This document shows positions 45,958 to 55,090 of a DNA stretch of 64,000 nt, piece after piece (within the stretch, counting starts at the first letter, position 1; each line of letters begins with the position of its first letter). The stretch lies in assembly GCA_963714145.1 (NCBI GenBank), contig OY970235.1, positions 3,410,001-3,474,000 of the forward strand. The letters are read 5' to 3'. Below the pieces are notes generated by a model that worked only from the letters and a program-made list of their open reading frames with translations, made no database searches and was not told the origin of the DNA. A program made the translations under genes and the position numbers. This stretch comes from JBBWZH01 sp035544115 (GTDB lineage Bacteria; Actinomycetota; Actinomycetes; Mycobacteriales; CADCTP01).

Positions 45958-47473
45958 ACATGCCGATGGCGACGAAGCCGGCGGCGAGGGCGAGCCAGCC
46001 CGGGGTGCCGCCGTTGATCAGGGCCGCGGTGACCAGCAGCGGGCCGACGCTGTCGCGGACGCCGTTGAGCATCGAGTACGCGGCCTGGTACTCGCCCTGC
46101 GCGTCGTCCGGGGCCAGGTCGTAGGAGAGTTCCCAGCCGCCGGCGGACTGCCAGAGCTCGCCGATGGTCAGCACCGCCACGCCGGCGACCAGCAGCGCGA
46201 GCGCCACCGGGGCGGACCGGCCGGCCGCCGCGGCCAGCAGCAGGCAGGACACCGCCAGCGCCACGCCGCTGGCGCGCAGCACCCGGACCGCGCCGCGCCG
46301 GTTCCCGGCCCGCCGGGACAGCGGGACCTGCAGCAGCACGGTCAGCCCGGTGTTGATCACCAGCAGTGCGGCGATCGCCGAGCGCGGCGCGGCCGTGTGG
46401 CCGGCCACCCAGAGCGGGACGGCCACCGTCAGCACCGGCTTGTGTAGCGCGAGCAGGCCGGTGAGCGCGGTCATCGTGACGTACCGCCGGTCGGTGAGCG
46501 CGCCGAGACCGCTGCGCCGCCGGGAGCTGACCGCGACCGCGGGCAGGCTGGCCAGCGCGGCCGCGACCAGCAGGAACGAGCCGGCGTTCGCCAGCACCGC
46601 GGCCAGGTAGCCGGCCCGGCCGTCGGCGGCGAGCACCGGCGCGGCGGCGAGCGCCCCGAGCGAGAGCCCGACGTTCGCCGCGCTGCGGCAGTACGCCCGC
46701 ACCCGCAGCCGCGCGTCCGGGCCGACCGCGGCGCCGAGCAGCGCGTTCCGGATCGCGTTGCCGGCCCGCTGGGCGACCGTGAACAGCACGGTGACCAGCA
46801 CGAACACCGCCATCCCGGACACCGCCGCGTAGCCGGCCATCAGGCCCGCCTGGGCCAGGGTCAGCCCGACGCAGACACCGCGCAGCCCGCGCCGGTCGGC
46901 GAACCGGCCCAGCGGCACGGTCGCAACCAGCCCGGCCAACCCGCCGATCGAAAGCCCCACCCCGACCTGCGCCGCGGTCAGTCCGGCCGACCGGGTCAGG
47001 TACAGCACGCTGGTCGCCAGCCAGAGCCCGGTGCCTACCCCGTCCACCAGGTACGCGACCGCGAGCGCCCACGCCACCCGCCCGACCGGCAGGATCCGCC
47101 GCACCCGGCCACCGACCGTTCGCCGCCTCGCCACACCGCCCGCCGGAACGCCGCCAGTCGGGGCGGCGGCGCCGGCCGGGCCACCACCGGCCGGAACACC
47201 ACCGGCCGGGACGCCGCTGGCCGGAGCACCACCGGCCGGAGCACCACCGGCCGGGACGCTGCTGGCCGGGACGCTGCTGGCCGGGGCGCCGGTGGCCGGG
47301 GCGCCGGTGGCCGGAGCCGCGCCGGTCCGGGCGCTTCCGGCCGGAGCGCTGCTGGCCGGGGCGCCGGGCGCGGGTGTGGTGGTGCCGGGCCGGCCGTCGG
47401 ATGGCGAAGGTGGCTCGGCCGCAGGACGGCCGTTGGCCCCGTCCGGACCGTCGGCGGGCGGCTCGCTGCTCAC
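45908..47473 (-). CDS. Major facilitator superfamily transporter
   Basis: 521 residues. About 115 N-terminal residues are low complexity: Pro/Ala/Gly/Ser with APATG, VPASS and APAGG pentapeptides (15-bp DNA repeats, about 47150-47340). Twelve hydrophobic helices follow, with the MFS loop VPLGRFADRRGLRGVCVG between helices 2 and 3 and PLSRRAGNRRGAVRVLR in the second half. Likely drug or metabolite efflux; substrate unknown. The long disordered N-terminus is unusual for the family. Confidence 0.85.
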   Translation of the reverse strand: MSSEPPADGPDGANGRPAAEPPSPSDGRPGTTTPAPGAPASSAPAGSARTGAAPATGAPATGAPASSVPASSVPAGGAPAGGAPASGVPAGGVPAGGGPAGAAAPTGGVPAGGVARRRTVGGRVRRILPVGRVAWALAVAYLVDGVGTGLWLATSVLYLTRSAGLTAAQVGVGLSIGGLAGLVATVPLGRFADRRGLRGVCVGLTLAQAGLMAGYAAVSGMAVFVLVTVLFTVAQRAGNAIRNALLGAAVGPDARLRVRAYCRSAANVGLSLGALAAAPVLAADGRAGYLAAVLANAGSFLLVAAALASLPAVAVSSRRRSGLGALTDRRYVTMTALTGLLALHKPVLTVAVPLWVAGHTAAPRSAIAALLVINTGLTVLLQVPLSRRAGNRRGAVRVLRASGVALAVSCLLLAAAAGRSAPVALALLVAGVAVLTIGELWQSAGGWELSYDLAPDDAQGEYQAAYSMLNGVRDSVGPLLVTAALINGGTPGWLALAAGFVAIGMLLGPAIGVGRGRSGSS

Positions 47474-48120
47474 CCTGGGGCGGCCTCGCGGGCGGCGGCG
47501 TCCCGGCGGAGCAGGTTGGCTCGGGCGCTGGCGTCGGCGGGGGCACCGCGGTCGGCCAGATGTTCGGCCAGCAGCTCGCGGTGTTCGGGGGTCTTGTTGC
47601 CGCCGTACTTGAACTTGGCCCGGACGCTGGTGACGGTCAGCTCGATACCGCGGATCGCGGGCAGCCGGCGGCGGTAGTGGTCGTGCTCCGGGTCGGGCGG
47701 CAGGTAGCCGCCGGCCGGCTCGAAGTGGCCCAGCTGGACCCGGAGGATCTCCAGCGTCTCGGCGGCGTCGGTGATCCGCACGTCGCAGCCGAGCTGGACG
47801 GTGGCGTAGTAGGAGGTAGGGATGCCGAGCTCGGGCGGGGTGCCGGGGGCGGCGCCCCAGGCGGACGGCACGTAGGTGTAGTCGCCGACGACGGTCAGCA
47901 GCGCGCGGGGCCGTTCGGCGAGCGCGGCCCAGATCGGGTTCGGTCGGGCCAGGTGCAGCCGGACGGTCCGGTCACCGTCGTAGACGAAGTGGGTGGGCAC
48001 CACGATCGGCAGGTCGCGGTCGCGCCCGACGGCGATGATCTCGCCGAAGTCGTGACCGTCACGCAGCCAGTCCCGCCATTCGGCGTCGTCCAGCGGGGCG
48101 TCCCACGGGTGAACCAGCAC
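47470..48120 (-). CDS. PaiB-like FMN-binding protein
   Basis: 216 residues from GTG 48120 behind a GAGAGGA site. Matches the PaiB/FMN-binding split-barrel family (WDAPLDDAEWRDWLRDGHDF, PTHFVYDGDRTVRLHLARPN, LLTVVGDYTYVPSAW, IPTSYYATVQLGCDV, AKFKYGGNKTPEHRELLAEH). Likely flavin-binding oxidoreductase or regulator. Its 5' end and ribosome site are duplicated directly upstream by the 124-bp repeat. It overlaps the MFS gene by 4 bp. Confidence 0.82.
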   Translation of the reverse strand: MLVHPWDAPLDDAEWRDWLRDGHDFGEIIAVGRDRDLPIVVPTHFVYDGDRTVRLHLARPNPIWAALAERPRALLTVVGDYTYVPSAWGAAPGTPPELGIPTSYYATVQLGCDVRITDAAETLEILRVQLGHFEPAGGYLPPDPEHDHYRRRLPAIRGIELTVTSVRAKFKYGGNKTPEHRELLAEHLADRGAPADASARANLLRRDAAAREAAPG

Positions 48121-48278
48121 AGGCAGATCCTCTCGATGTCGCCCACCGGCCCCCGGCGATGATCTCGCCGAAGTCGTGACCGTCACGCAGCCAGTCCCGC
48201 CATTCGGCGTCGTCCAGCGGGGCGTCCCACGGGTGAACCAGCACAGGCAGATCCTCTCGATGTCGCCCACCGGCCCCG
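48031..48278 (-). repeat. Recent 124-bp tandem duplication over a gene start
   Basis: 48031-48154 is repeated at 48155-48278 with essentially no differences. The unit contains the ribosome site, the GTG start and the first 30 codons of the PaiB-like gene. Since 124 is not a multiple of three, the extra copy cannot add an in-frame extension; it gives a decoy start. Confidence 0.92.
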
Positions 48279-48325
48279 CAGCCGCCCGGCCAGCGGGCGG
48301 CCGCGGGGGCGGCGGACGGACGCGG

Positions 48326-48814
48326 TCAGGGGCGCAGCCCGGCGACCAGGTCGATCGGCCGGACGGTCACCGGGAACGGCCGCGTGGCCTGCCAGGTCTC
48401 CGCGCCGCTGGCATGGCCGGCGGCCAGGTACCCACCCGGCTCAGCCAGCTCGTACGCGGTCAGCGAGGGCGCTTCCGGGTCGACGATCCAGTAGGACTGG
48501 ACCCGGTGCTGCGCGTACAGCGCCTTCTTCACGCTCTGGTCGATCAGCGCCGTGCCCGGCGACCGGACCTCCACCGCCAGCAGTGGCGGCACAGCCAGCC
48601 CATCGGACGTCAGGTCGACGTAGCGGGCGACCAGCACGTCCGGCCGGACCTCGGCGCGCTCCCCCAGCCGCACCCCGAACGGCGCGACCAGCACCCGCAG
48701 CCCCGGCGGGCAGGCCGCGCGCATCGTGATCGCGAGGCTCAGCACCGCGTCCTGGTGGGCGAACCCGGGAGCGGGCGAGAGCACCACCACCCCGTCGAAC
48801 ATCTCAGCGAGCAT
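48326..48814 (-). CDS. Uma2-family (DUF820) putative endonuclease
   Basis: 162 residues. Shows the Uma2 PD-(D/E)XK-like core: VVVLSPAPGFAHQDAVLSLA, RPDVLVARYVDL, PPLLAVEVRSPGTALIDQSVK and KKALYAQHRVQSYWIVDPEA. Starting at ATG 48814 the protein lacks about 25-30 N-terminal residues common in the family (the xLPDDGxRYELxDG part); the frame stays open upstream but without that motif. Proposed nucleases of transposon origin, widespread in actinobacteria. Confidence 0.75.
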   Translation of the reverse strand: MLAEMFDGVVVLSPAPGFAHQDAVLSLAITMRAACPPGLRVLVAPFGVRLGERAEVRPDVLVARYVDLTSDGLAVPPLLAVEVRSPGTALIDQSVKKALYAQHRVQSYWIVDPEAPSLTAYELAEPGGYLAAGHASGAETWQATRPFPVTVRPIDLVAGLRP

Positions 48815-48908
48815 CCTTCCTCCTTCATCTAGATCCTCGCCAAAAGCCTGCCCCCACCCTCCGACAACTTCGTTTCCCCCTCCACAGCCCACATCTCTAT
48901 CCACAATT

Positions 48909-49547
48909 TCAATCCGGCACCTTGACACCCTGGACCGATTCCACCCATGGCTGCCACCGTTCCGGCAGTGCCACCTGCCTTACCCGCGGCAGCAGCGACC
49001 GGTCGCCGGCGCGCGCCCGGGCCAGCTCGGCGACGGTCACCCCGTGCGCCGGCCGGTCCAGCACGTCGATCCGGTCGCCGGCGGCGATCACCCCCGGCTC
49101 CAGCACCCGGAGGTAGGTGCCCGGCCGGGCGGCCTCGGTGAACCGGCGGATCAGGTCGGGCACGTCCCAGAAGCCGGCGAATATGGTGCACGGGATACGC
49201 GGCGTGGTCACCTGCAGCAGCGCCGTGCCTGTCCGCCAGCGCTCGCCGATGACCGCGCCGGACGCCTCGACGCCGGCCGTGGTGAGGTTCTCGCCGAACG
49301 CGCCGGGCCAGAGCTCGCGGCCGAGCTCACCGGCCCAGAACGCCGCATCCTCCTGCGAGTAGGCGTACACGGCCTGGTCGGGGCCGCCATGCAGGCTGCC
49401 GCTCTGCTGGTCGCCGGCGACCCCGAGCGTCCCGACCCGGACCGGGCCGGCGACGGCCCGCTTGTCGATCGCGGTCGTCCCCGGCTTGCCGGCCCACGGG
49501 GCGGGGACGCTCCTGGCTACGTTGACCGAGACCACCACGCCTGACAC
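48909..49547 (-). CDS. MOSC-domain protein (YiiM-like)
   Basis: 212 residues with the MOSC fold: PVRVGTLGVAGDQQSGSLHG, QAVYAYSQEDAAFWAGELGR, PGAFGENLTTAGV and the TPRIPCTIFAGFW motif whose Cys is the molybdenum-ligand or sulfur-carrier candidate. YiiM-like proteins reduce N-hydroxylated compounds with a molybdenum cofactor. Start ATG 49547. Confidence 0.87.
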   Translation of the reverse strand: MSGVVVSVNVARSVPAPWAGKPGTTAIDKRAVAGPVRVGTLGVAGDQQSGSLHGGPDQAVYAYSQEDAAFWAGELGRELWPGAFGENLTTAGVEASGAVIGERWRTGTALLQVTTPRIPCTIFAGFWDVPDLIRRFTEAARPGTYLRVLEPGVIAAGDRIDVLDRPAHGVTVAELARARAGDRSLLPRVRQVALPERWQPWVESVQGVKVPD

Positions 49548-49702
49548 AGGACCTCCCCAGCGGCTGCGAACCCTCTCAGTGTTCCAGTCAACCGGCGGCG
49601 CCGCCCGCCGTTATCCACAGGCGAAAGTTCTATCCACAGTGTTCAGTCGCCCCATTGCCCGGCGCTGCCGCACCGGCGAATGTGGCTCCCGTGACGCCTT
49701 AC

Positions 49703-51550
49703 CTACCTGCGCGCCGATTCGTCCGAAGTAGACAGTGCCGAGATGAACGCCTCCTGCGGCACCTCCACCCGGCCCACCATCTTCATGCGCTTCTTGCCTT
49801 CCTTCTGCTTCTCCAGCAGCTTGCGCTTGCGGGTGATGTCCCCGCCGTAGCACTTGGCCAGCACGTCCTTGCGCAGCGCCCGGATGTTCTCCCGGGCGAT
49901 CACCCGCGACCCGACGGTCGCCTGGATCGGCACCTCGAACTGCTGCCGCGGGATCAGCTCGCGCAGCCGTTGGGTCATCGAAACGCCGTACGCGTAGGCC
50001 TTGTCCTTGTGCACGATGGCGCTGAACGCGTCGACGGTCTCGCCCTGCAGCAGGATGTCCACTTTGACCAGCTCGGCCTGCTGCTCGCCGGCCGTCTCGT
50101 AGTCGAGCGAGGCGTAGCCGCGAGTGCGCGACTTCAACGCGTCGAAGAAGTCGAAGATGATCTCTGCCAGCGGCATCGTGTAGCGCAGCTCGACCCGCGA
50201 CTCGGAGAGGTAGTCCATCCCGCCGAGCAGCCCCCGGCGCGACTGGCACAGCTCCATGATCGTGCCGATGTACTCGCTCGGCGCGATGATCATCGCCTTG
50301 ACCACCGGCTCGTACACCCCGGCGATCTTGCCGCTGGGCCAGTCGCTCGGGTTGGTCACGATGAACTCCTCGCCGGTCTCCTGCACCACCCGGTAGACCA
50401 CGTTCGGCGCGGTGGAGATCAGGTCCAGGTTCGACTCGCGCTCCAGCCGCTCGCGCACGATCTCCAGGTGCAGCAGGCCGAGGAAGCCGCACCGGAAACC
50501 GAAACCCAGCGCCGTGGACGTCTCCGGCTCGTACACCAGCGACGCGTCGTTGAGTTGCAGCTTGTCCAGCGAGTCGCGGAGCAGCGGGTACTCGGAGCCG
50601 TCGATCGGGTAGAGGCCGGAGTAGACCATCGGCTTGGGGTCGCGGTAGCCGCCCAGCGCCTCGGCGGCCGGATGGGCGGCGTCGGTCACCGTGTCGCCGA
50701 CCCGGGAATGCCGGACATCCTTCACGCCGGTGATCAGGTAGCCCACCTCGCCCACGCCGAGGCCGGCGGTCGGCTTCGGGTCCGGCGAGATGACGCCGAC
50801 CTCCAGCAGCTCGTGGGTCGCCCTGGTGGCCATCATCCGCAGCCGCTGCCGGCCGCCGATCCAGCCGTCGATCACCCGGACGTAGGTGACCACGCCGCGG
50901 TACGTGTCGTAGACCGAGTCGAAGATCAGCGCGCGGGCCGGCGCGTCCGGGTCACCGACCGGGGCCGGCACGTCCCGGACGATCACGTCGAGCAGGTCGG
51001 TCACGCCCAGCCCGGTCTTCGCGCTGACCCGCAGCACGTCACCCGGCTCGCAGCCGATGATGTGCGCGATCTCCGCGGCGTACTTGTCCGGCTGGGCGGC
51101 CGGCAGATCGATCTTGTTCAGCACCGGGATCACGTGCAGGTCGTTCTCCAGCGCCAGGTACAGGTTCGCCAGCGTCTGCGCCTCGATCCCCTGCGCTGCG
51201 TCGACCAGCAGCACGGCGCCCTCGCAGGCGGCCAGCGAGCGCGACACCTCGTAGCTGAAGTCCACGTGGCCGGGGGTGTCGATGAGGTTCAGCACGTACT
51301 CGCCGCCGTCGACGCCGGACCGCCAGGGCAGCCGCACGTTCTGCGCCTTGATCGTGATGCCGCGCTCGCGCTCGATGTCCATCCGGTCGAGGTACTGGGC
51401 CCGCATCTGCCGCCCGGCCACGACGCCGGTGACCTCCAGCATCCGGTCGGCCAGCGTCGATTTGCCATGGTCGATGTGGGCGATGATGCAGAAGTTGCGG
51501 ATCTGCCGGGGGTCCGTACGCCCGGTGGGAGGCTGGGTCACTGGGTCCAC
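49703..51550 (-). CDS. lepA: Elongation factor 4 (LepA) GTPase
   Basis: 615 residues. GTPase domain with AHIDHGKSTLADRM, ERGITIKAQNVRL, DTPGHVDFSYEV and NKIDLPAA; then domain II, the EF-G-like III and V domains and the LepA-specific C-terminus (AKCYGGDITRKRKLLEKQKE, KKRMKMVG). Back-translocates ribosomes under stress or assists initiation. Length and order are normal. First gene of the conserved lepA-hemW-hrcA-dnaJ block, separated from hemW here by several genes. Confidence 0.96.
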   Translation of the reverse strand: MDPVTQPPTGRTDPRQIRNFCIIAHIDHGKSTLADRMLEVTGVVAGRQMRAQYLDRMDIERERGITIKAQNVRLPWRSGVDGGEYVLNLIDTPGHVDFSYEVSRSLAACEGAVLLVDAAQGIEAQTLANLYLALENDLHVIPVLNKIDLPAAQPDKYAAEIAHIIGCEPGDVLRVSAKTGLGVTDLLDVIVRDVPAPVGDPDAPARALIFDSVYDTYRGVVTYVRVIDGWIGGRQRLRMMATRATHELLEVGVISPDPKPTAGLGVGEVGYLITGVKDVRHSRVGDTVTDAAHPAAEALGGYRDPKPMVYSGLYPIDGSEYPLLRDSLDKLQLNDASLVYEPETSTALGFGFRCGFLGLLHLEIVRERLERESNLDLISTAPNVVYRVVQETGEEFIVTNPSDWPSGKIAGVYEPVVKAMIIAPSEYIGTIMELCQSRRGLLGGMDYLSESRVELRYTMPLAEIIFDFFDALKSRTRGYASLDYETAGEQQAELVKVDILLQGETVDAFSAIVHKDKAYAYGVSMTQRLRELIPRQQFEVPIQATVGSRVIARENIRALRKDVLAKCYGGDITRKRKLLEKQKEGKKRMKMVGRVEVPQEAFISALSTSDESARR

Positions 51551-51673
51551 TTCGTCAGCCGGCGGATTTCTCGCTGTCTATCGTCCCATGCGGCCCGGGC
51601 CGGCCCGCGCAGCCCGGTCGGCAGCCGCGACGGCGCCGGCCCGGCGGGTACCGGGCCGGCCGCCGCCGGGCCG

Positions 51674-53071
51674 TCACCAGCTGGTGGGCTTGCCCGCGGT
51701 GTAGAGCCAGACCTGGAAGAAGTGCCGCAGGTGCTGGCCGGAGATCTGCTCGGCCAGCGCGATGAGGTCGCCGGTGTCCGCGTTGCCGTAGCGGTGCCGC
51801 TGCACCCAGGTCGGCAGCAGCCGGAAGAACGCCCGGTCGCCGATCTTCACCCGCAGCGCGTGCAGCGTCATCGCACCCCGGTCGTAGACCGAGCCGGTGA
51901 ACAGGTTCGCCGGGCCACCCGGGTCGCCGGACGGCGGGTTCCAGAAGTCGGTCTCGGTCGCCGGGGTGGCGTAGTCGGCGTCGAAGTTCTGCTGCGCGGT
52001 GTCGCCGCCGGTGTGTTCGCTCCACAGCCACTCCGCGTAGGTCGCGAAGCCCTCGTTGAGCCAGATGTCCTGCCACCGCTTCGGCGTGACCGCGTCACCG
52101 AACCACTGGTGCGCCAGCTCGTGCACGAGCGTGCCGACCCGGGGCGCCCGGTCAAAGTTGGGCTTGGTCTGCGACTCCAGCGCATATCCGACGAACCGGG
52201 CATGATCCACGATCGCGCCGACCGTCTCGAACGGGTAGCGGCCGAACACCGACTGCTCGAACGCGATGATCTCCGGGATCCGGGCGACGGTCGCCTGCGC
52301 CGCCGACTCCTGCGGGTCGACCGCGGTGTAGACCGGGATACCGTCCGCGGTCCGGCCGGTGGTCACGGTGAACTTGCCGAGCGTGATCGTGGCGAGGTAG
52401 CTGGCCATCGGCCGGCTCTCCCGCCAGACGAACGTGGCCTTGCCGCCGCGGGTCGACTGGGCCAGCAGCCGGCCGTTGCCGACCGCGGTGAGCCCGGCCG
52501 GCACGGTCATCCGGATCGTGTAGGTCGCCTTGTCCGACGGGTGGTCGCTGACCGGGAACCAGGACGGGGCGCCCTGCGGCTCGTTCACCACGAACGCGCC
52601 GTCATCGGTCGGGATCCAGCCGTCCAGCGAGTCATCGGGGTCGATGACCGTCTCCGGCACACCGCCGTACCGCACCACGACCAGGAACGGCAGGCCGCGA
52701 CGCAGTTCCCGGGCCGGCGTGATGACCAGCTCCTGACCGGACCGCGCGGTACGGGCCGGGCGGCCGTTCACGGTGACACCGCTGACCGCGAGCGCGCGCA
52801 GGTCCAGGTCGAACCGGGACAGCGACCGGGTCGCCGTGGCCAGGATCACCGCGGTGCCGTCCAGCCGCTTCGTGGCCGGGTCGTAGGCCAGGTCGAGGCT
52901 GTAGTCGGCGACGTCGAAGCCGCCGTTGCCGGCGTCCGGGAAGTACGGGTCGCCGGCGCCGGGGGCGCCCGGAGCGGCGCCGCCGCTGGCGCCGGCAGGG
53001 CTGGCCACCAACGTCGCGGCGAGCGCGGCCGCGAGCACGATCGCACCGGCCCTGACGCGTTTTCCTGCCAT
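51674..53071 (-). CDS. Secreted M1-family metallopeptidase
   Basis: 465 residues with a signal peptide (AGAIVLAAALAATLVASPAG). N-terminal beta domain, then the zinc site VGTLVHELAHQWFGDAVTPK (HExxH) and the third ligand 18 residues on in WLNEGFATYAEW; the substrate-anchoring segment and the Tyr of TGSVYDRGAMTLHALR follow. The large C-terminal helical domain of aminopeptidase N is absent, as in the short secreted M1 group of actinobacteria. Acts outside the cell on peptides. Confidence 0.9.
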   Translation of the reverse strand: MAGKRVRAGAIVLAAALAATLVASPAGASGGAAPGAPGAGDPYFPDAGNGGFDVADYSLDLAYDPATKRLDGTAVILATATRSLSRFDLDLRALAVSGVTVNGRPARTARSGQELVITPARELRRGLPFLVVVRYGGVPETVIDPDDSLDGWIPTDDGAFVVNEPQGAPSWFPVSDHPSDKATYTIRMTVPAGLTAVGNGRLLAQSTRGGKATFVWRESRPMASYLATITLGKFTVTTGRTADGIPVYTAVDPQESAAQATVARIPEIIAFEQSVFGRYPFETVGAIVDHARFVGYALESQTKPNFDRAPRVGTLVHELAHQWFGDAVTPKRWQDIWLNEGFATYAEWLWSEHTGGDTAQQNFDADYATPATETDFWNPPSGDPGGPANLFTGSVYDRGAMTLHALRVKIGDRAFFRLLPTWVQRHRYGNADTGDLIALAEQISGQHLRHFFQVWLYTAGKPTSW

Positions 53072-53215
53072 TTCCGCCTCCTGGGGGCACCGGGTGGGCC
53101 CGGCCCGCCTAGCCGGCCGCCCTGGGTCACCATGCCGGGGCGGCCGGGCGGGCGCAACGCGGGCGGTGCCGGGATGGTCTGCCGTCGCGGCGCCCTGGCC
53201 CGCGGCCGGGCCGGC

Positions 53216-54132
53216 TCAGCGCAGCCGGGTGATCTCCACCGTCACGCCCTGCCCGGTGCTCGGCGGCCCGGCGTAGACGCCCTTCAGCGGCGGCACGTCG
53301 CCGTAGTCGCGGCCGCGGCCGACCACCACGTGCCGCTCGCCGACCGGCACGCCGTTGGTCGGGTCGAAGCCGGTCCAGCCGCCGACCCACCACTCGACCC
53401 AGGCGTGGCTCTGCCCGACCACCGGTCTCGCCCGATCGCCGCGTCCGGCGTCGGGTGCAGGTAGCCGGAGACGTACCGGGCCGGCATGCCCATCGCGCGC
53501 AGCAGCCCGACGGTGAGGTGGCTGATGTCCTGGCAGACGCCCTTGCGCTGCCTGCCAGGCCTCCTGCGCGTCGGTCTGCACGCCGGTCGCCCCGGGCACG
53601 TACTCGACCTCGTCGCGGACCCAGTCGCAGACGGCCCGGGCGGCCGTCGCGCGGGTCAGCCGCGGCGGCCCGCAGCGCGGCGGCGATGCTCCGGCAGCTC
53701 CGGCGTCGAGCGCGGTGCGCGTGGTCGGCAGCAGCAGCTCGTACCAGCGGTCGACGGCCACCTCGGGGCGGTCCAGGGCGGCCCAGTCGGCCGGCTCGGC
53801 CAGGCACCGGCGCGGGCAGCGTCTCCACCACGGCGGTCGCGGTCACGGTCAGCGCGCTCGTGCGGGCCGTGCACGTCGAACGCGGTGACCTGCGGTGCCC
53901 CAGTAGTCCTCGTACCGGTAGGTGCGCGCCGGCGGCCGCACCTCGACCTGGCGCGTCCAGCATGGTCTGCCGCGGCTCGGTGCGCGGGCGTCATCCGGGC
54001 CTCGTTGTAGGACGACGCCGACCGCGCCGGCGTAGCTCGAACCCGGTGCGGTGCTGGATCCGCAGCCGCCAGCCGGTGCCCTTGCCGGCTCCGATCGCCG
54101 CCGGCCGGCGCACCGCCGGCCGGATCGGTCAC
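53216..54132 (-). pseudogene. Transglutaminase-like protein gene, several frameshifts
   Basis: Starts at GTG 54132. Read across frames it gives a bacterial transglutaminase-like N-terminal part (IQHRTGFE, SSYNEARMTP, TYRYEDYWG, VTAFDVHGPHER), then the core with the catalytic Cys in KGVCQDISHL, the His in GQSHAWVEWWVGGWTGFDPT and the Asp of that segment. At least six single-base indels (for example near 54018, 53990, 53545, 53430) break the frame; nearly all are insertions, which suggests consensus errors more than decay. Confidence 0.7.
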
Positions 54133-55090
54133 GCCACGGCCTCGTGCGCCCAGGTCGACCGCCGCGGTCTGCCGGAAGTAGCGGCGGGAGACCGCGTCGT
54201 TGACCTGCGAGCAGGTCGCGCTCGCAGGCCGGCCAGCACCGCCGGCAGGTCGTCGAGCAGCTCGTCGGCGCCGCGGAACTCCAGGTCGGTGCGGGCCCGG
54301 CCGACGATGCGGCTGCGCGTCGGTCGCGACCCCGGCCCGGCCCGCCGGCAGGCCCGAGCCGGCTCCAGGTCGGCCAGGCAGCGACTCGGCGGTGGACAGC
54401 GCGTGCGAACACCGAGCGCGGGAACAGCCGGTCCAGCAGCAGGAACTCGGCGGCGTGCCGGTCGTCCAGCGCGCCCCGGTACGTGCGCAGGAACGTCTCC
54501 TACGCGCCGCAGGAGCGCAGCAGGGTCAGCCAGGACGGGATGCTGCCGCCGGCCCGCTCGTGCGTGCGACAGCAGCCGCGCGGTCATGTCGACCCGCTCG
54601 AGGCTGCGGCCGAGCACCAGGAACAGCCAGCCGTCGTCGCGGCTCATCGTGGCGTCGGCCAGCCCGGCCAGCACCGCGCACCGCTCCCGCACCCAGCGGA
54701 AGAACGCGTGCACGCCGCTGCTGCTCCGACGCGTGCGCCGCGCGTCCGGCAGGCGTGCCAGGTGGCGTTGAGGCACTCCCACATCTCCGACGGAGATGGT
54801 CTCCCGGGCGCCGCGGGCGTTCTCCCGGGCCGCGGCCAGCGCGCCGGCGACCGAGCTGGGGTTGCGCTCGTCGAGGCCGAGCAGCTCGAGCACCCGGGCC
54901 GCGGTGAACGGCCGTCGTCGGCGGTCGGCATGCCCATGACCGCGAGCAGCGACCGGCAGGCCGCGTCCTCGTCGACCCACGGGTCCTCCAGCAGCCGGTG
55001 CAGGTGCACGTCGAGGATCCGGGCGGTGTCCTCGGCCCGCTCGACGTACCGGCCGATCCAGAACAGCGACTCGGCGATCCGGCTCAGCAT
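54129..55090 (-). pseudogene. Alpha-E domain protein gene, frameshifted
   Basis: ATG 55090: LSRIAESLFWIGRYVERAED, ARILDVHLHRLLEDPWVDED, later RPFTAARVLELLGLDERNPS, ENARGARETIS, SEMWECLNATWHA, DGWLFLVLGRSLERVDMTAR. This is the alpha-E family that always accompanies an ATP-grasp and a transglutaminase gene. Frame breaks near 54915 and 54785 and elsewhere; stop at 54129 overlaps the start of the transglutaminase. Confidence 0.7.

Noticed and set aside
47150..47340. 15-bp repeats at the MFS start as a regulatory array
   Set aside because: They encode a low-complexity Pro/Ala/Gly tail in frame and vary freely; coding slippage explains them.
48898..49640. DnaA-box cluster as a chromosomal origin
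   Set aside because: Only TTATCCACA at 49611 and weaker copies at 49631 and 48897, next to lepA and MOSC; no dnaA, dnaN or gyrase genes nearby.
49655..53464. Rightward open frame of more than 1200 codons
   Set aside because: It is antisense to lepA and the M1 peptidase, Arg/Gly/His-rich without domains; long open antisense frames are normal at this GC content. The same holds for 58673-61156 opposite comEC and 6319-8970 opposite phoH.
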